A stretch of DNA of 7,737 nucleotides, from contig CAZWCZ010000052.1 of NCBI GenBank assembly GCA_964632165.1, positions 1 through 7,737 on the forward strand, read 5' to 3'. Shown in pieces: positions 1 to 4,893 of this stretch; positions within the stretch are counted from its first letter, which is position 1; each line of letters begins with the position of its first letter. Source of the DNA: SIG299 sp964632165 (GTDB lineage: Bacteria; Bacillota; Clostridia; Lachnospirales; Lachnospiraceae). The notes beneath the pieces were generated by a model, which saw only the letters and a program-made list of their open reading frames with translations, made no database searches and had not been told where the DNA came from. Position numbers and translations under genes: made by a program.

Positions 1-2
1 TA

Positions 3-773
3 TGCTCCACCTACGAAGAGGTGCTTGACGATATTCAACTGCCGGAAGTCAGAGACTGCCAGACGCTGATTATCGACACAGGCGGATCCTTTGTTACATA
101 TCTGCAAGACTGGGCAATGCGTACCAATCCCACAGTAAACAAGCAAAAGAACGGTGCTCTCTCCCTTAAAGGCTTCGGTGCGGTAAAGCAGGAATTTCAG
201 CGCTTTACCAACCACGTCCGCGATGTCCTCAATAAGAATGTGATCTACATCTTCCATTCAGATGAACAGAAAGACAAGGACGGCAACCCTCAGCAAAGAT
301 TGCAATGCGAGGGTGCGGCAAGGAACCTTGTATGGCAACCGTGTGATCTCGGTGGTTATATGCAGATGATCGGCACACGCCGTACTATCAATTTCACACC
401 CACCGACGAATTTTTCGCAAAGGGGTGTTACGGTATCGAGGGATCTCGTGAAGTTCCTGCAATCGGTCCTAATGACAAAAACGATTTTCTCACTCGTCTT
501 TTCAACGAGGCAAAGTCAAATATTGCCTCCGAGAACGAAGCCTTTGCTCCGGTCAAAGAACAGTATGACACGGTAATGGCTGAGATTACAAATATCGTCA
601 ACGCTATTACCAATGTAGATGAAGCCAATGCCGCCGCGCAAACGCTTCCCACTCTTGAACACGCTTTGACATCAAAGAAAGAAGCAAGCGCGATGTTAAA
701 CGCAAAGGCAACCGAGCTCGGCTTTGTATGGGATAAGACCGCAAAAACGTACAAAGCGGCGGAGGCAAAGTAA
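3..773 (+). CDS. Sak4-like phage recombination ATPase (AAA_24 / nucleotide-binding family), 5' end missing
   Basis: The reading frame is open from base 3 to the TAA at 771-773, so the gene enters from the left; the GTG at 21 is internal and not the real start. The 256 visible residues begin just before a Walker B-like strand, TLIIDTGGS (visible residues 21-29), whose Asp would coordinate Mg-ATP. The Walker A loop would lie upstream and is not in view. A second core strand follows (VIYIFHSDEQKD), then a conserved-looking region ending near FFAKGCYGI. The last 90 residues are Ala- and Glu-rich, probably helical, with a Trp-containing tail. Phage proteins of this type are RecA-fold ATPases thought to act in single-strand annealing or strand exchange with SSB. 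The adjoining nuclease, NinB-like protein and SSB support that role. The family call is good; the biochemical role is inferred. Confidence 0.75.
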   Translation, partial: CSTYEEVLDDIQLPEVRDCQTLIIDTGGSFVTYLQDWAMRTNPTVNKQKNGALSLKGFGAVKQEFQRFTNHVRDVLNKNVIYIFHSDEQKDKDGNPQQRLQCEGAARNLVWQPCDLGGYMQMIGTRRTINFTPTDEFFAKGCYGIEGSREVPAIGPNDKNDFLTRLFNEAKSNIASENEAFAPVKEQYDTVMAEITNIVNAITNVDEANAAAQTLPTLEHALTSKKEASAMLNAKATELGFVWDKTAKTYKAAEAK

Positions 774-1390
774 TGGCAAAATACCTCATTACGCAGTCGT
801 TACTCTCTGCGTGGAGTTATGCTCACACGTGCTTTGAGTCTTGTGCAGAGGAAGCCTATGAGGAATTTTTGAACGCGCTCAACCGTATTCCCAAAGAGAC
901 CACACCTGAAATGCAGAATGGTATTGATTTCGAGAACGAGGTCTATAAAGAGGCGGCGGGAACTCCGAGAGTTCCCCATCCCTCTTGGGAGAACGGTATA
1001 AAGGCAGTTGCAACAGCCATAAAGGGCGCACAAACGCAAGTAAAGGCACAACGCGAGTGTACGGTGGGTAACAAAACATTGCTCGTGTACGGCGTTTTGG
1101 ACGCGCTCAAAGCGGGCGTGATTTCCGATGTGAAATTCTCTAACAAGAGTTTCGGCTCAGCCGAACTTGCCGGAAAGTATCTCAACGCTGCACAGCATTC
1201 CGCATATTTCTACATTATCCCCGAAGCATATCGCTTTGATTATCTTGTGTCGGACGGTGAAGATCTTTACACCGAGACATATGCGCGAAGCAACACAAGA
1301 CCGTTTGAAGATATAGCCGCTGAATTTCTGAATTCGATTGAAGCAATGGGACTGATGTCGGTTTACGAAGAAAAGTGGCTGGCACTATGA
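773..1390 (+). CDS. PD-(D/E)XK superfamily phage nuclease (Cas4/RecB-like exonuclease fold)
   Basis: This 205-residue protein carries the full set of PD-(D/E)XK landmarks in the usual order. They are a G-x-x-x-E helix motif (Gly50 to Glu54), Asp110 in YGVLD, Asp119-Val-Lys121 as the (D/E)xK element, and Gln141-x-x-x-Tyr145 in the helix after it. These residues build the metal-dependent catalytic site in RecB- and Cas4-like nucleases. I see no cluster of four cysteines, so an iron-sulfur Cas4 is unlikely. The start ATG overlaps the preceding TAA by one base (TAATG) and has GGAGG at 761-765, seven bases upstream. Next to a Sak4-like ATPase and upstream of SSB, it probably resects DNA ends for phage recombination; this role is inferred from context. 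The catalytic residues all look intact. Confidence 0.8.
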   Translation: MAKYLITQSLLSAWSYAHTCFESCAEEAYEEFLNALNRIPKETTPEMQNGIDFENEVYKEAAGTPRVPHPSWENGIKAVATAIKGAQTQVKAQRECTVGNKTLLVYGVLDALKAGVISDVKFSNKSFGSAELAGKYLNAAQHSAYFYIIPEAYRFDYLVSDGEDLYTETYARSNTRPFEDIAAEFLNSIEAMGLMSVYEEKWLAL

Positions 1391-1968
1391 TCGGCAGGCT
1401 GAAAGACCTCTCTTTCGGCAGAAACGGCGAGCAGATTATTACTCTCGCCGTCGATGCCGACTTTACGGAACGATTTGACGAACTGAAAGATTTTGACGTG
1501 GATATCGAAATCAAGAAGCACCGCAAAATGCGCTCCAACGAAGCCAACAAATACTGTTGGGTACTCTGTGAAAAGATTGCCGGGCGGTTGAGTGATGAAA
1601 AGGTCAAATGCACCAAAATAGACATTTACCGCGAAGCAATCCGCGAGATTGGCGTGTGGGTTGATAAGGAACTTGACCTTGACACCGCAAAAACATTCTC
1701 TACCGCGTGGGAAATGCTTGGTACAGGTTGGCTTACAGAGCAGGTCGATTATAGCAAGAACGGTGAAAACGTCATTGTCCGATTTTATTACGGCAGCAGC
1801 CGTTACAATTCCAAACAGATGTCGCGCCTCATTGATAACCTCGTTCAAGATTGTCAAGAACTCGGCATTGAGACCGACACCCCTGAACAAATTGCAAAAA
1901 TAAAAGCGCTCTGGGCAGAGGAAGATGCCAGAGCAAAAGTAAAGGAGAAGCATAATGAGCAAAAATAA
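1387..1968 (+). CDS. ninB: NinB-like phage recombination protein
   Basis: I place the start at ATG 1387, giving 193 residues, because it overlaps the preceding stop as ATGA; the in-frame GTG at 1375 would add only four residues. The protein matches the Firmicutes phage form of the NinB family. It has an N-terminal beta-rich part (1-45), then a basic KKHRKMRSNEANKY segment (43-56) leading into a helix with CWVLCEKIA. An acidic and aromatic region follows with WLTEQV, then FYYGSSRYNSKQMSRLIDNLV (133-153) and an ELGIET motif near 158-163. The C-terminus is highly charged. NinB of lambda (Orf) binds single-stranded DNA and SSB and helps load the recombinase, taking the place of RecFOR. Its position between a recombination nuclease and SSB agrees with that. 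The assignment rests on remembered family motifs and not on an alignment. Confidence 0.65.
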   Translation: MIGRLKDLSFGRNGEQIITLAVDADFTERFDELKDFDVDIEIKKHRKMRSNEANKYCWVLCEKIAGRLSDEKVKCTKIDIYREAIREIGVWVDKELDLDTAKTFSTAWEMLGTGWLTEQVDYSKNGENVIVRFYYGSSRYNSKQMSRLIDNLVQDCQELGIETDTPEQIAKIKALWAEEDARAKVKEKHNEQK

Positions 1969-2245
1969 GAAGCATAACAATCCCAAAAGAACCGACCGTT
2001 ACGATTGGACGAAAGGATCCGAGGGCATTCCCGCCTTGAAAGAGGGCGATATCGAACTCATACTGAAGCCAAAGCCGAAAACAATCGAAATCTCTCTTGA
2101 AGAGTACCGTGCGTTCGTCGAAATGGCATACGCACTCAATGTATTCAAAAATTATCTGAGCGGAACGCACTATTCACACGATGTCGAGGAATTTGCAACA
2201 CGCATTTTCGGGATTAAAAAGGACGGTGAAAGCAATGAGTGCTAA
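1955..2245 (+). CDS. Small phage protein of unknown function (96 aa)
   Basis: I do not recognise this protein. It starts inside the 3' end of the NinB-like gene (14-base overlap) and has a strong AAAGGAG site at 1941-1947, seven bases before the ATG, so it is very likely translated. The N-terminus is strongly basic and polar (KNKKHNNPKRTDR), with a short RYDWTKGSEGIP segment. The middle carries KPKPKTIEISLEEYRAF, a strand followed by a helix, and a helical stretch continues to about residue 70. No membrane segment, signal peptide or cysteine pair is visible; the only Cys is the last residue. Its place in the recombination and replication run suggests an accessory role, but nothing in the sequence fixes a function. 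Confidence 0.6.
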   Translation: MSKNKKHNNPKRTDRYDWTKGSEGIPALKEGDIELILKPKPKTIEISLEEYRAFVEMAYALNVFKNYLSGTHYSHDVEEFATRIFGIKKDGESNEC

Positions 2246-2420
2246 TGTCATTATAAAAGGCGACGTATCAAACGGAATACCGAAAGAGATTTTGGAGATC
2301 GTAAATCTGCTTGCGGCTCACAATGTCAATTCCGCTTGTATCAACGTGCCGGTGGAACAAAAGAATTATTATATCACCTACGAGCGTGATACAAAGATGA
2401 CAACGGAGGTAGCGGAATGA
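2235..2420 (+). CDS. Very small phage protein of unknown function (61 aa)
   Basis: I do not recognise this protein. I prefer ATG 2235 over the in-frame ATG 2181. The upstream one has no ribosome site and would bury 65 bases in the previous gene. ATG 2235 is preceded by AAGGA at 2219-2223 and gives a modest 11-base overlap with the previous gene. The 61-residue product begins with a beta-like MSANVIIKGDV, has a helix around PKEILEIVNLLAAHN (residues 16-30), and then a strand with YYITYERD. A small alpha/beta fold is plausible. The last four bases form ATGA with the SSB start, which argues for coupled translation and for the gene being real. Whether it partners SSB is only a guess from position. 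Confidence 0.5.
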   Translation: MSANVIIKGDVSNGIPKEILEIVNLLAAHNVNSACINVPVEQKNYYITYERDTKMTTEVAE

Positions 2421-2854
2421 GTTGTCTTAATTTGAATAAGGTCGTTCTTGCCGGCAGGCTTACCGCCGATCCCGAACTGAAGCAGACCACGAGCGGCATT
2501 TCCGTTACATCGTTCACGCTTGCGGTCAATCGTAGGTACGCCAAAGAACAGGAACAGCAGCAGACCGATTTTATCAACATCGTTGCTTGGCGGCAGACTG
2601 CCGAATTTATCTCTCGTTATTTTCGTAAAGGCTCCGCGCTTTGTATTACTGGCACAATCCAAACGCGCTCTTGGCAGGATCAGCAGGGGCAGAAGCGTTA
2701 CGCTACTGAGGTTATTGCGGACGAGGCGATGTTCGTTGATAGCAAGTCCGACAGTCAGCTTACGGCGAACGGAACATACGTACCCGAAGCCTATGCGCCA
2801 ACCACTACACCGAAATTTGAGGAACTTAATCCGGATGATGATCTTCCATTCTGA
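2417..2854 (+). CDS. ssb: Single-stranded DNA-binding protein (SSB)
   Basis: This 145-residue protein is a clear bacterial-type SSB. The OB fold spans about residues 4-107, opening with LNKVVLAGRLTADPELK. Its typical family signatures are VTSFTLAVNRRY, DFINIVAWRQTAEF, YFRKGSALCITGTIQTRSW and RYATEVIADEAMFV. A short flexible linker rich in Thr and Pro follows, ending in the acidic tip DDDLPF (140-145), the docking peptide by which SSB recruits recombination and replication partners. It coats single-stranded DNA during phage replication and probably interacts with the NinB-like protein and the Sak4-like ATPase. The length is shorter than E. coli SSB (about 178 aa) because the linker is short, as is common in phages. 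The start overlaps the previous stop as ATGA with GGAGGT at 2405-2410. Confidence 0.97.
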   Translation: MSCLNLNKVVLAGRLTADPELKQTTSGISVTSFTLAVNRRYAKEQEQQQTDFINIVAWRQTAEFISRYFRKGSALCITGTIQTRSWQDQQGQKRYATEVIADEAMFVDSKSDSQLTANGTYVPEAYAPTTTPKFEELNPDDDLPF

Positions 2855-2869
2855 AATGAGGTGTAATAA

Positions 2870-3775
2870 ATGGCAACAGGTAAACGGTACTATTGGATTA
2901 AACTAAAAGAATCGTTTATGTCCTCAGATACGGTTGACTACTTAATGAGCCAGCCGAACGGTGCTAATTATGTTGTCCTGTATCAGATGCTTTGCCTTAA
3001 GACAATCAATACCGATGGGAAACTTTCACGGCAAATAGGCGAAATTATTATTCCGTACGATATCGAAAAAATACAGCGCGATTGCAAATGGTTTTCAACA
3101 GATACCATACGTGTGGCTCTCAACCTCTACCGTTCTTTTGGTCTGATATATGAAGATCAAGATGGAATTCTCGTTCTCTCCGATCATCAAAACCTTGTAG
3201 GCAGTGAGACCGATTGGGCGGCAAAACGTCGACGTCAGAGGCTTGAGCGAGACGATATTCCTCAGCTTCCTACGGACACAGGTGGGGACAATGTCCCCCT
3301 TGATGTCCCCACAGAGAATAGAGATAAGATATTAGATATTAGAGATATAGAGAATAGAGACGGAGAGATAGAGGAAGAGGATAAAGCCGCTCCGCAAGCG
3401 GAGCCGGCGCCTCCACCCTCTCTCCTTGCTCCGTGTCCGTTCAAAAAAATTATGGAAATGTATCATCAAATATGCGTGTCTTATCCTCGCATCGAAGATA
3501 TAGAGGGAGAACGAAAAAAGGCAGTTGCGGCTCGTTGGAGAAAATACGGTGATATCGCAGTCTTTGAGCAAGTATTCAGAATAGCACAGGCTTCGTCCTT
3601 TATGAAAGGCGAAAACGGACGTAATTGGCACGCAGATTTCGATTGGATGATGAGACCGTCCAATATCCCCAAAATTCTTGAACACAAGTACGACGATAGA
3701 CCGAATACGCAAGCAGGTCAGACGAGTGATGCGCTGGCGGCAATCGCACGGCTCAGAGAGGAATGTGACGAATGA
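2870..3775 (+). CDS. Phage replisome organizer / replication initiator
   Basis: The N-terminal 120 residues match the phage replisome organizer N-terminal domain: KRYYWIKLKESF, YVVLYQMLCLKTINTDGKL, IPYDIEKIQRD and ALNLYRSFGLIYEDQDGILVL, a winged-helix type DNA-binding unit. A basic patch KRRRQRLER (119-127) follows. Next comes a charged linker (about 130-190) with a repeated ENRD, then a Pro/Ala-rich stretch. The C-terminal part (191-278) resembles the conserved end of phage initiators, with FKKIMEMYH, RWRKYG, FMKG, WHADFDWMMRPSNIPKILEHKY and a final DDRP. Such proteins bind the phage origin and recruit the helicase through a loader, which here is the next gene. The ATG follows a GAGGTG site at 2858-2863. 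The linker DNA has strong repeat structure and unusual codon choice, described separately as a candidate origin. Confidence 0.85.
   Translation: MATGKRYYWIKLKESFMSSDTVDYLMSQPNGANYVVLYQMLCLKTINTDGKLSRQIGEIIIPYDIEKIQRDCKWFSTDTIRVALNLYRSFGLIYEDQDGILVLSDHQNLVGSETDWAAKRRRQRLERDDIPQLPTDTGGDNVPLDVPTENRDKILDIRDIENRDGEIEEEDKAAPQAEPAPPPSLLAPCPFKKIMEMYHQICVSYPRIEDIEGERKKAVAARWRKYGDIAVFEQVFRIAQASSFMKGENGRNWHADFDWMMRPSNIPKILEHKYDDRPNTQAGQTSDALAAIARLREECDE
3282..3312. repeat. GGGGACA/TGTCCCC repeat cluster, likely initiator-binding sites
   Basis: GGGGACA at 3284-3290 and TGTCCCC at 3292-3298 form a perfect 7-bp inverted repeat around one central base. A third copy, TGTCCCC, lies at 3304-3310, so ATGTCCCC is directly repeated with a 12-bp period (3291 and 3303). 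The outer copies extend to a 9-bp inverted match, GTGGGGACA at 3282-3290 and TGTCCCCAC at 3304-3312. The evenly spaced, mixed-orientation copies look like iterons for a dimeric DNA-binding protein. A transcript hairpin is an alternative, but there is no run of T after it. Confidence 0.6.
3313..3360. repeat. AT- and purine-rich direct repeats (possible DNA unwinding element)
   Basis: The 12-mer AGAGAATAGAGA occurs at 3313-3324 and again at 3349-3360, exactly 36 bp apart. Between them GATATTA is repeated in tandem (3328-3334 and 3335-3341). One strand is almost free of C through this tract. The exact 12-codon spacing keeps the reading frame and encodes ENRD twice, so duplication at the protein level is an alternative explanation. 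Confidence 0.6.
3389..3404. repeat. Perfect 7-bp inverted repeat with a 2-base loop
   Basis: GCTCCGC (3389-3395), AA, GCGGAGC (3398-3404) form a GC-rich hairpin directly after the purine-rich tract and inside the coding region of the organizer's Ala/Pro linker. It could mark the edge of an origin or slow polymerase or ribosome movement. No T-run follows, so it is not a terminator. Confidence 0.55.
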
Positions 3776-4425
3776 CAAAAAACGAGATACTTGACGTTGT
3801 GCAAGTGTTGGCTATGGCATACCCGGACAAAATCAAAGTTGAAAATATTGCACCTATGGCAACAGCTTGGTACGCATATTTCAAGGACGATGACGCGAGA
3901 ACAGTCAATACAGCCGTGAGTAAGCATATTGCCACAAGTCAATGGCTCCCAAGCATAGCGGAAATACGAAATCATATGGTCGATATCTTTCACCCCGAAC
4001 TGATACCTCCTGACGTGGCATGGGCTTCTGTCGTAGACGTGCTCGAAAGCAGCAGTCAGTTTTCAAGCCGCGAGGAATTCAAATTTCCGCCTATGATTGC
4101 AAGAGTGATTGATACGATCGGTTGGTGTCATCTCCGAGAACTTTGGCGCGGTAGTTTCGGAGGACAAAAAGACGGTTTAGATAGAGTTGCGTTTATGGAA
4201 CTGTACAAGCCCGCGTATGAGAGGGCGCGTCAGGAAGCAGGGTTGCCGCCCTCTCTCAAAGCAACGATTGCAAAGGCGGCGCAACTTTCCCCAGAAACAA
4301 CACAATACCTACAATCTACGCAAGATGCCAGGCGGCAAAATGAAGAGGATTGGTACAGAATTATGCACCGTTCGTTTTATTCGCTTGAGGCGAACAAAAC
4401 AAATCTTTTGGAGGACAAGCAGTGA
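3772..4425 (+). CDS. Replicative helicase loader/inhibitor (G39P-like)
   Basis: The first 70 residues fit the phage helicase loader and inhibitor family typified by SPP1 G39P: a helical TKNEILDVVQVLAMAYPDK, then AWYAYFKDDDARTVNTAVSKHI and WLPSIAEIR. That family binds the DnaB-type hexamer, keeps it inactive, and delivers it to the origin through the initiator. At 217 residues the protein is much longer than G39P (about 126). The extension holds a second helical unit (about 81-160) with PPDVAWASVVDVL, FPPMIARVIDTIGW and FMELYKPAYERAR, as in many clostridial phage homologues, and a charged tail. It has no Walker motif, so it is not a DnaC-type ATPase. It starts in an ATGA overlap with the replisome organizer, the expected partner. 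No phage helicase is visible in the window, so it may use the host's. Confidence 0.75.
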   Translation: MTKNEILDVVQVLAMAYPDKIKVENIAPMATAWYAYFKDDDARTVNTAVSKHIATSQWLPSIAEIRNHMVDIFHPELIPPDVAWASVVDVLESSSQFSSREEFKFPPMIARVIDTIGWCHLRELWRGSFGGQKDGLDRVAFMELYKPAYERARQEAGLPPSLKATIAKAAQLSPETTQYLQSTQDARRQNEEDWYRIMHRSFYSLEANKTNLLEDKQ

Positions 4426-4841
4426 ACATACGCTTTACTATTCCGGGTAAACCGTTCGGATGGCAACGTGCCGGACAAAATCACCGCACAGGAGCGGTAT
4501 ACACGCAAGAGAAAACGCGTCAGCACGAAGCAATGGTTGCGTGGGCATACAGGCAAACATACAAGAATTTTAGGTTTCCGAGCGGTACATATGTGGATAT
4601 GAGAGTAATGGCGTATTTCCCAATTCCAAAAAGTAAAACAAAAGCCGTTCAACAGAAAATGCGGAACGGCGAAATAAGACCGACAGTTAAGCCGGACTTT
4701 GATAATATCGGCAAGCTCATTGCCGATGCGCTCAACGGTGTTGCTTATGATGACGATAAGTGCATCGTTGACGCGCAGGTCAGAAAATTCTATTCGGATA
4801 ATCCTCGCACGGAGGTTATCCTGCAAATTGCAACAATCTAA
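4422..4841 (+). CDS. rusA: RusA-family Holliday junction resolvase
   Basis: This 139-residue protein is a RusA-type endodeoxyribonuclease, which cuts four-way DNA junctions as a dimer with metal ions. The N-terminus has the usual FTIPGKPFGWQRAG strand and turn. The catalytic signature is KPDFDNIGKLIADALNG, with Asp92, Asp94 and Lys98 matching E. coli Asp70, Asp72 and Lys76. YDDDKCIVD follows, where Asp112 corresponds to Asp91. The usual Gln two residues after that Asp is Cys here. Translation starts at GTG 4422, which overlaps the previous TGA as GTGA and has GGAGG at 4410-4414, seven bases upstream. The enzyme would resolve recombination and replication intermediates made by the upstream genes, easing packaging of phage DNA. 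It looks complete and active. Confidence 0.95.
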   Translation: MNIRFTIPGKPFGWQRAGQNHRTGAVYTQEKTRQHEAMVAWAYRQTYKNFRFPSGTYVDMRVMAYFPIPKSKTKAVQQKMRNGEIRPTVKPDFDNIGKLIADALNGVAYDDDKCIVDAQVRKFYSDNPRTEVILQIATI

Positions 4842-4893
4842 TATCGAGCGTGGCGGCGCCGTATAATACCGCAAACATAAAAGGAGCAATTTT
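4842..4893 (+). promoter_or_regulatory. Only substantial intergenic gap; weak candidate promoter or operator before the ParB-like gene
   Basis: This 52-bp gap contains CGGCGCCG (4854-4861), an 8-bp palindrome, followed at once by GTATAATAC (4861-4869), itself a perfect odd palindrome containing a consensus -10 hexamer TATAAT (4862-4867). No acceptable -35 box lies 16-18 bp upstream and there is no extended -10 TG, so a sigma-A promoter is doubtful unless an activator helps. A strong AAGGAG (4881-4886) serves the ParB-like gene. No terminator-type hairpin with a T-run is seen after rusA. Confidence 0.3.

Larger units (their letters stand above)
3282..3404. other. Candidate phage replication origin inside the replisome organizer gene
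   Basis: This stretch codes for the organizer's linker but has dense structure of its own. It runs, left to right, from an inverted and directly repeated GTCCCC-type motif, through a purine-rich AT-rich tract of about 70 bases (3313-3385) with tandem repeats, to a second perfect GC hairpin. Within the tract Arg is written AGA and Ile mostly ATA, while just upstream Arg is mainly CGT. That change suggests selection on the DNA as well as the protein. Lambda carries its origin inside gene O, and several Firmicutes phages place theirs in or next to the initiator gene. The layout of binding sites beside an easily melted tract fits. No binding or initiation data are available from sequence alone. 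Confidence 0.45.

Noticed and set aside
21..773. GTG at 21 as the start of the first gene
   Set aside because: The frame stays open to base 3 with family-like residues (TYEEV) before it, no ribosome site precedes the GTG, and an AAA-type ATPase needs its Walker A region upstream. The gene is truncated by the window edge.
773..1390. Cas4 of a CRISPR system
   Set aside because: The PD-(D/E)XK motifs fit, but the four-cysteine iron-sulfur cluster is absent, there are no other cas genes or repeat-spacer array, and the setting is a phage recombination operon.
1363..1986. Long open frame of 207 codons on the minus strand opposite the NinB-like gene
   Set aside because: It is antisense to a gene with recognisable family motifs and overlap-coupled start, has no ribosome site, and its hydrophobic, Phe-rich composition is what antisense reading of such a gene gives.
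2181..2234. Upstream ATG for the second small gene
   Set aside because: No Shine-Dalgarno sequence precedes ATG 2181 and it would overlap the previous gene by 65 bases; ATG 2235 has AAGGA upstream and the short overlap usual here.
3389..3404. Intrinsic terminator at the GC hairpin
   Set aside because: The stem is followed by CGGCGCCTCC, not a run of T, and it lies inside the coding region.
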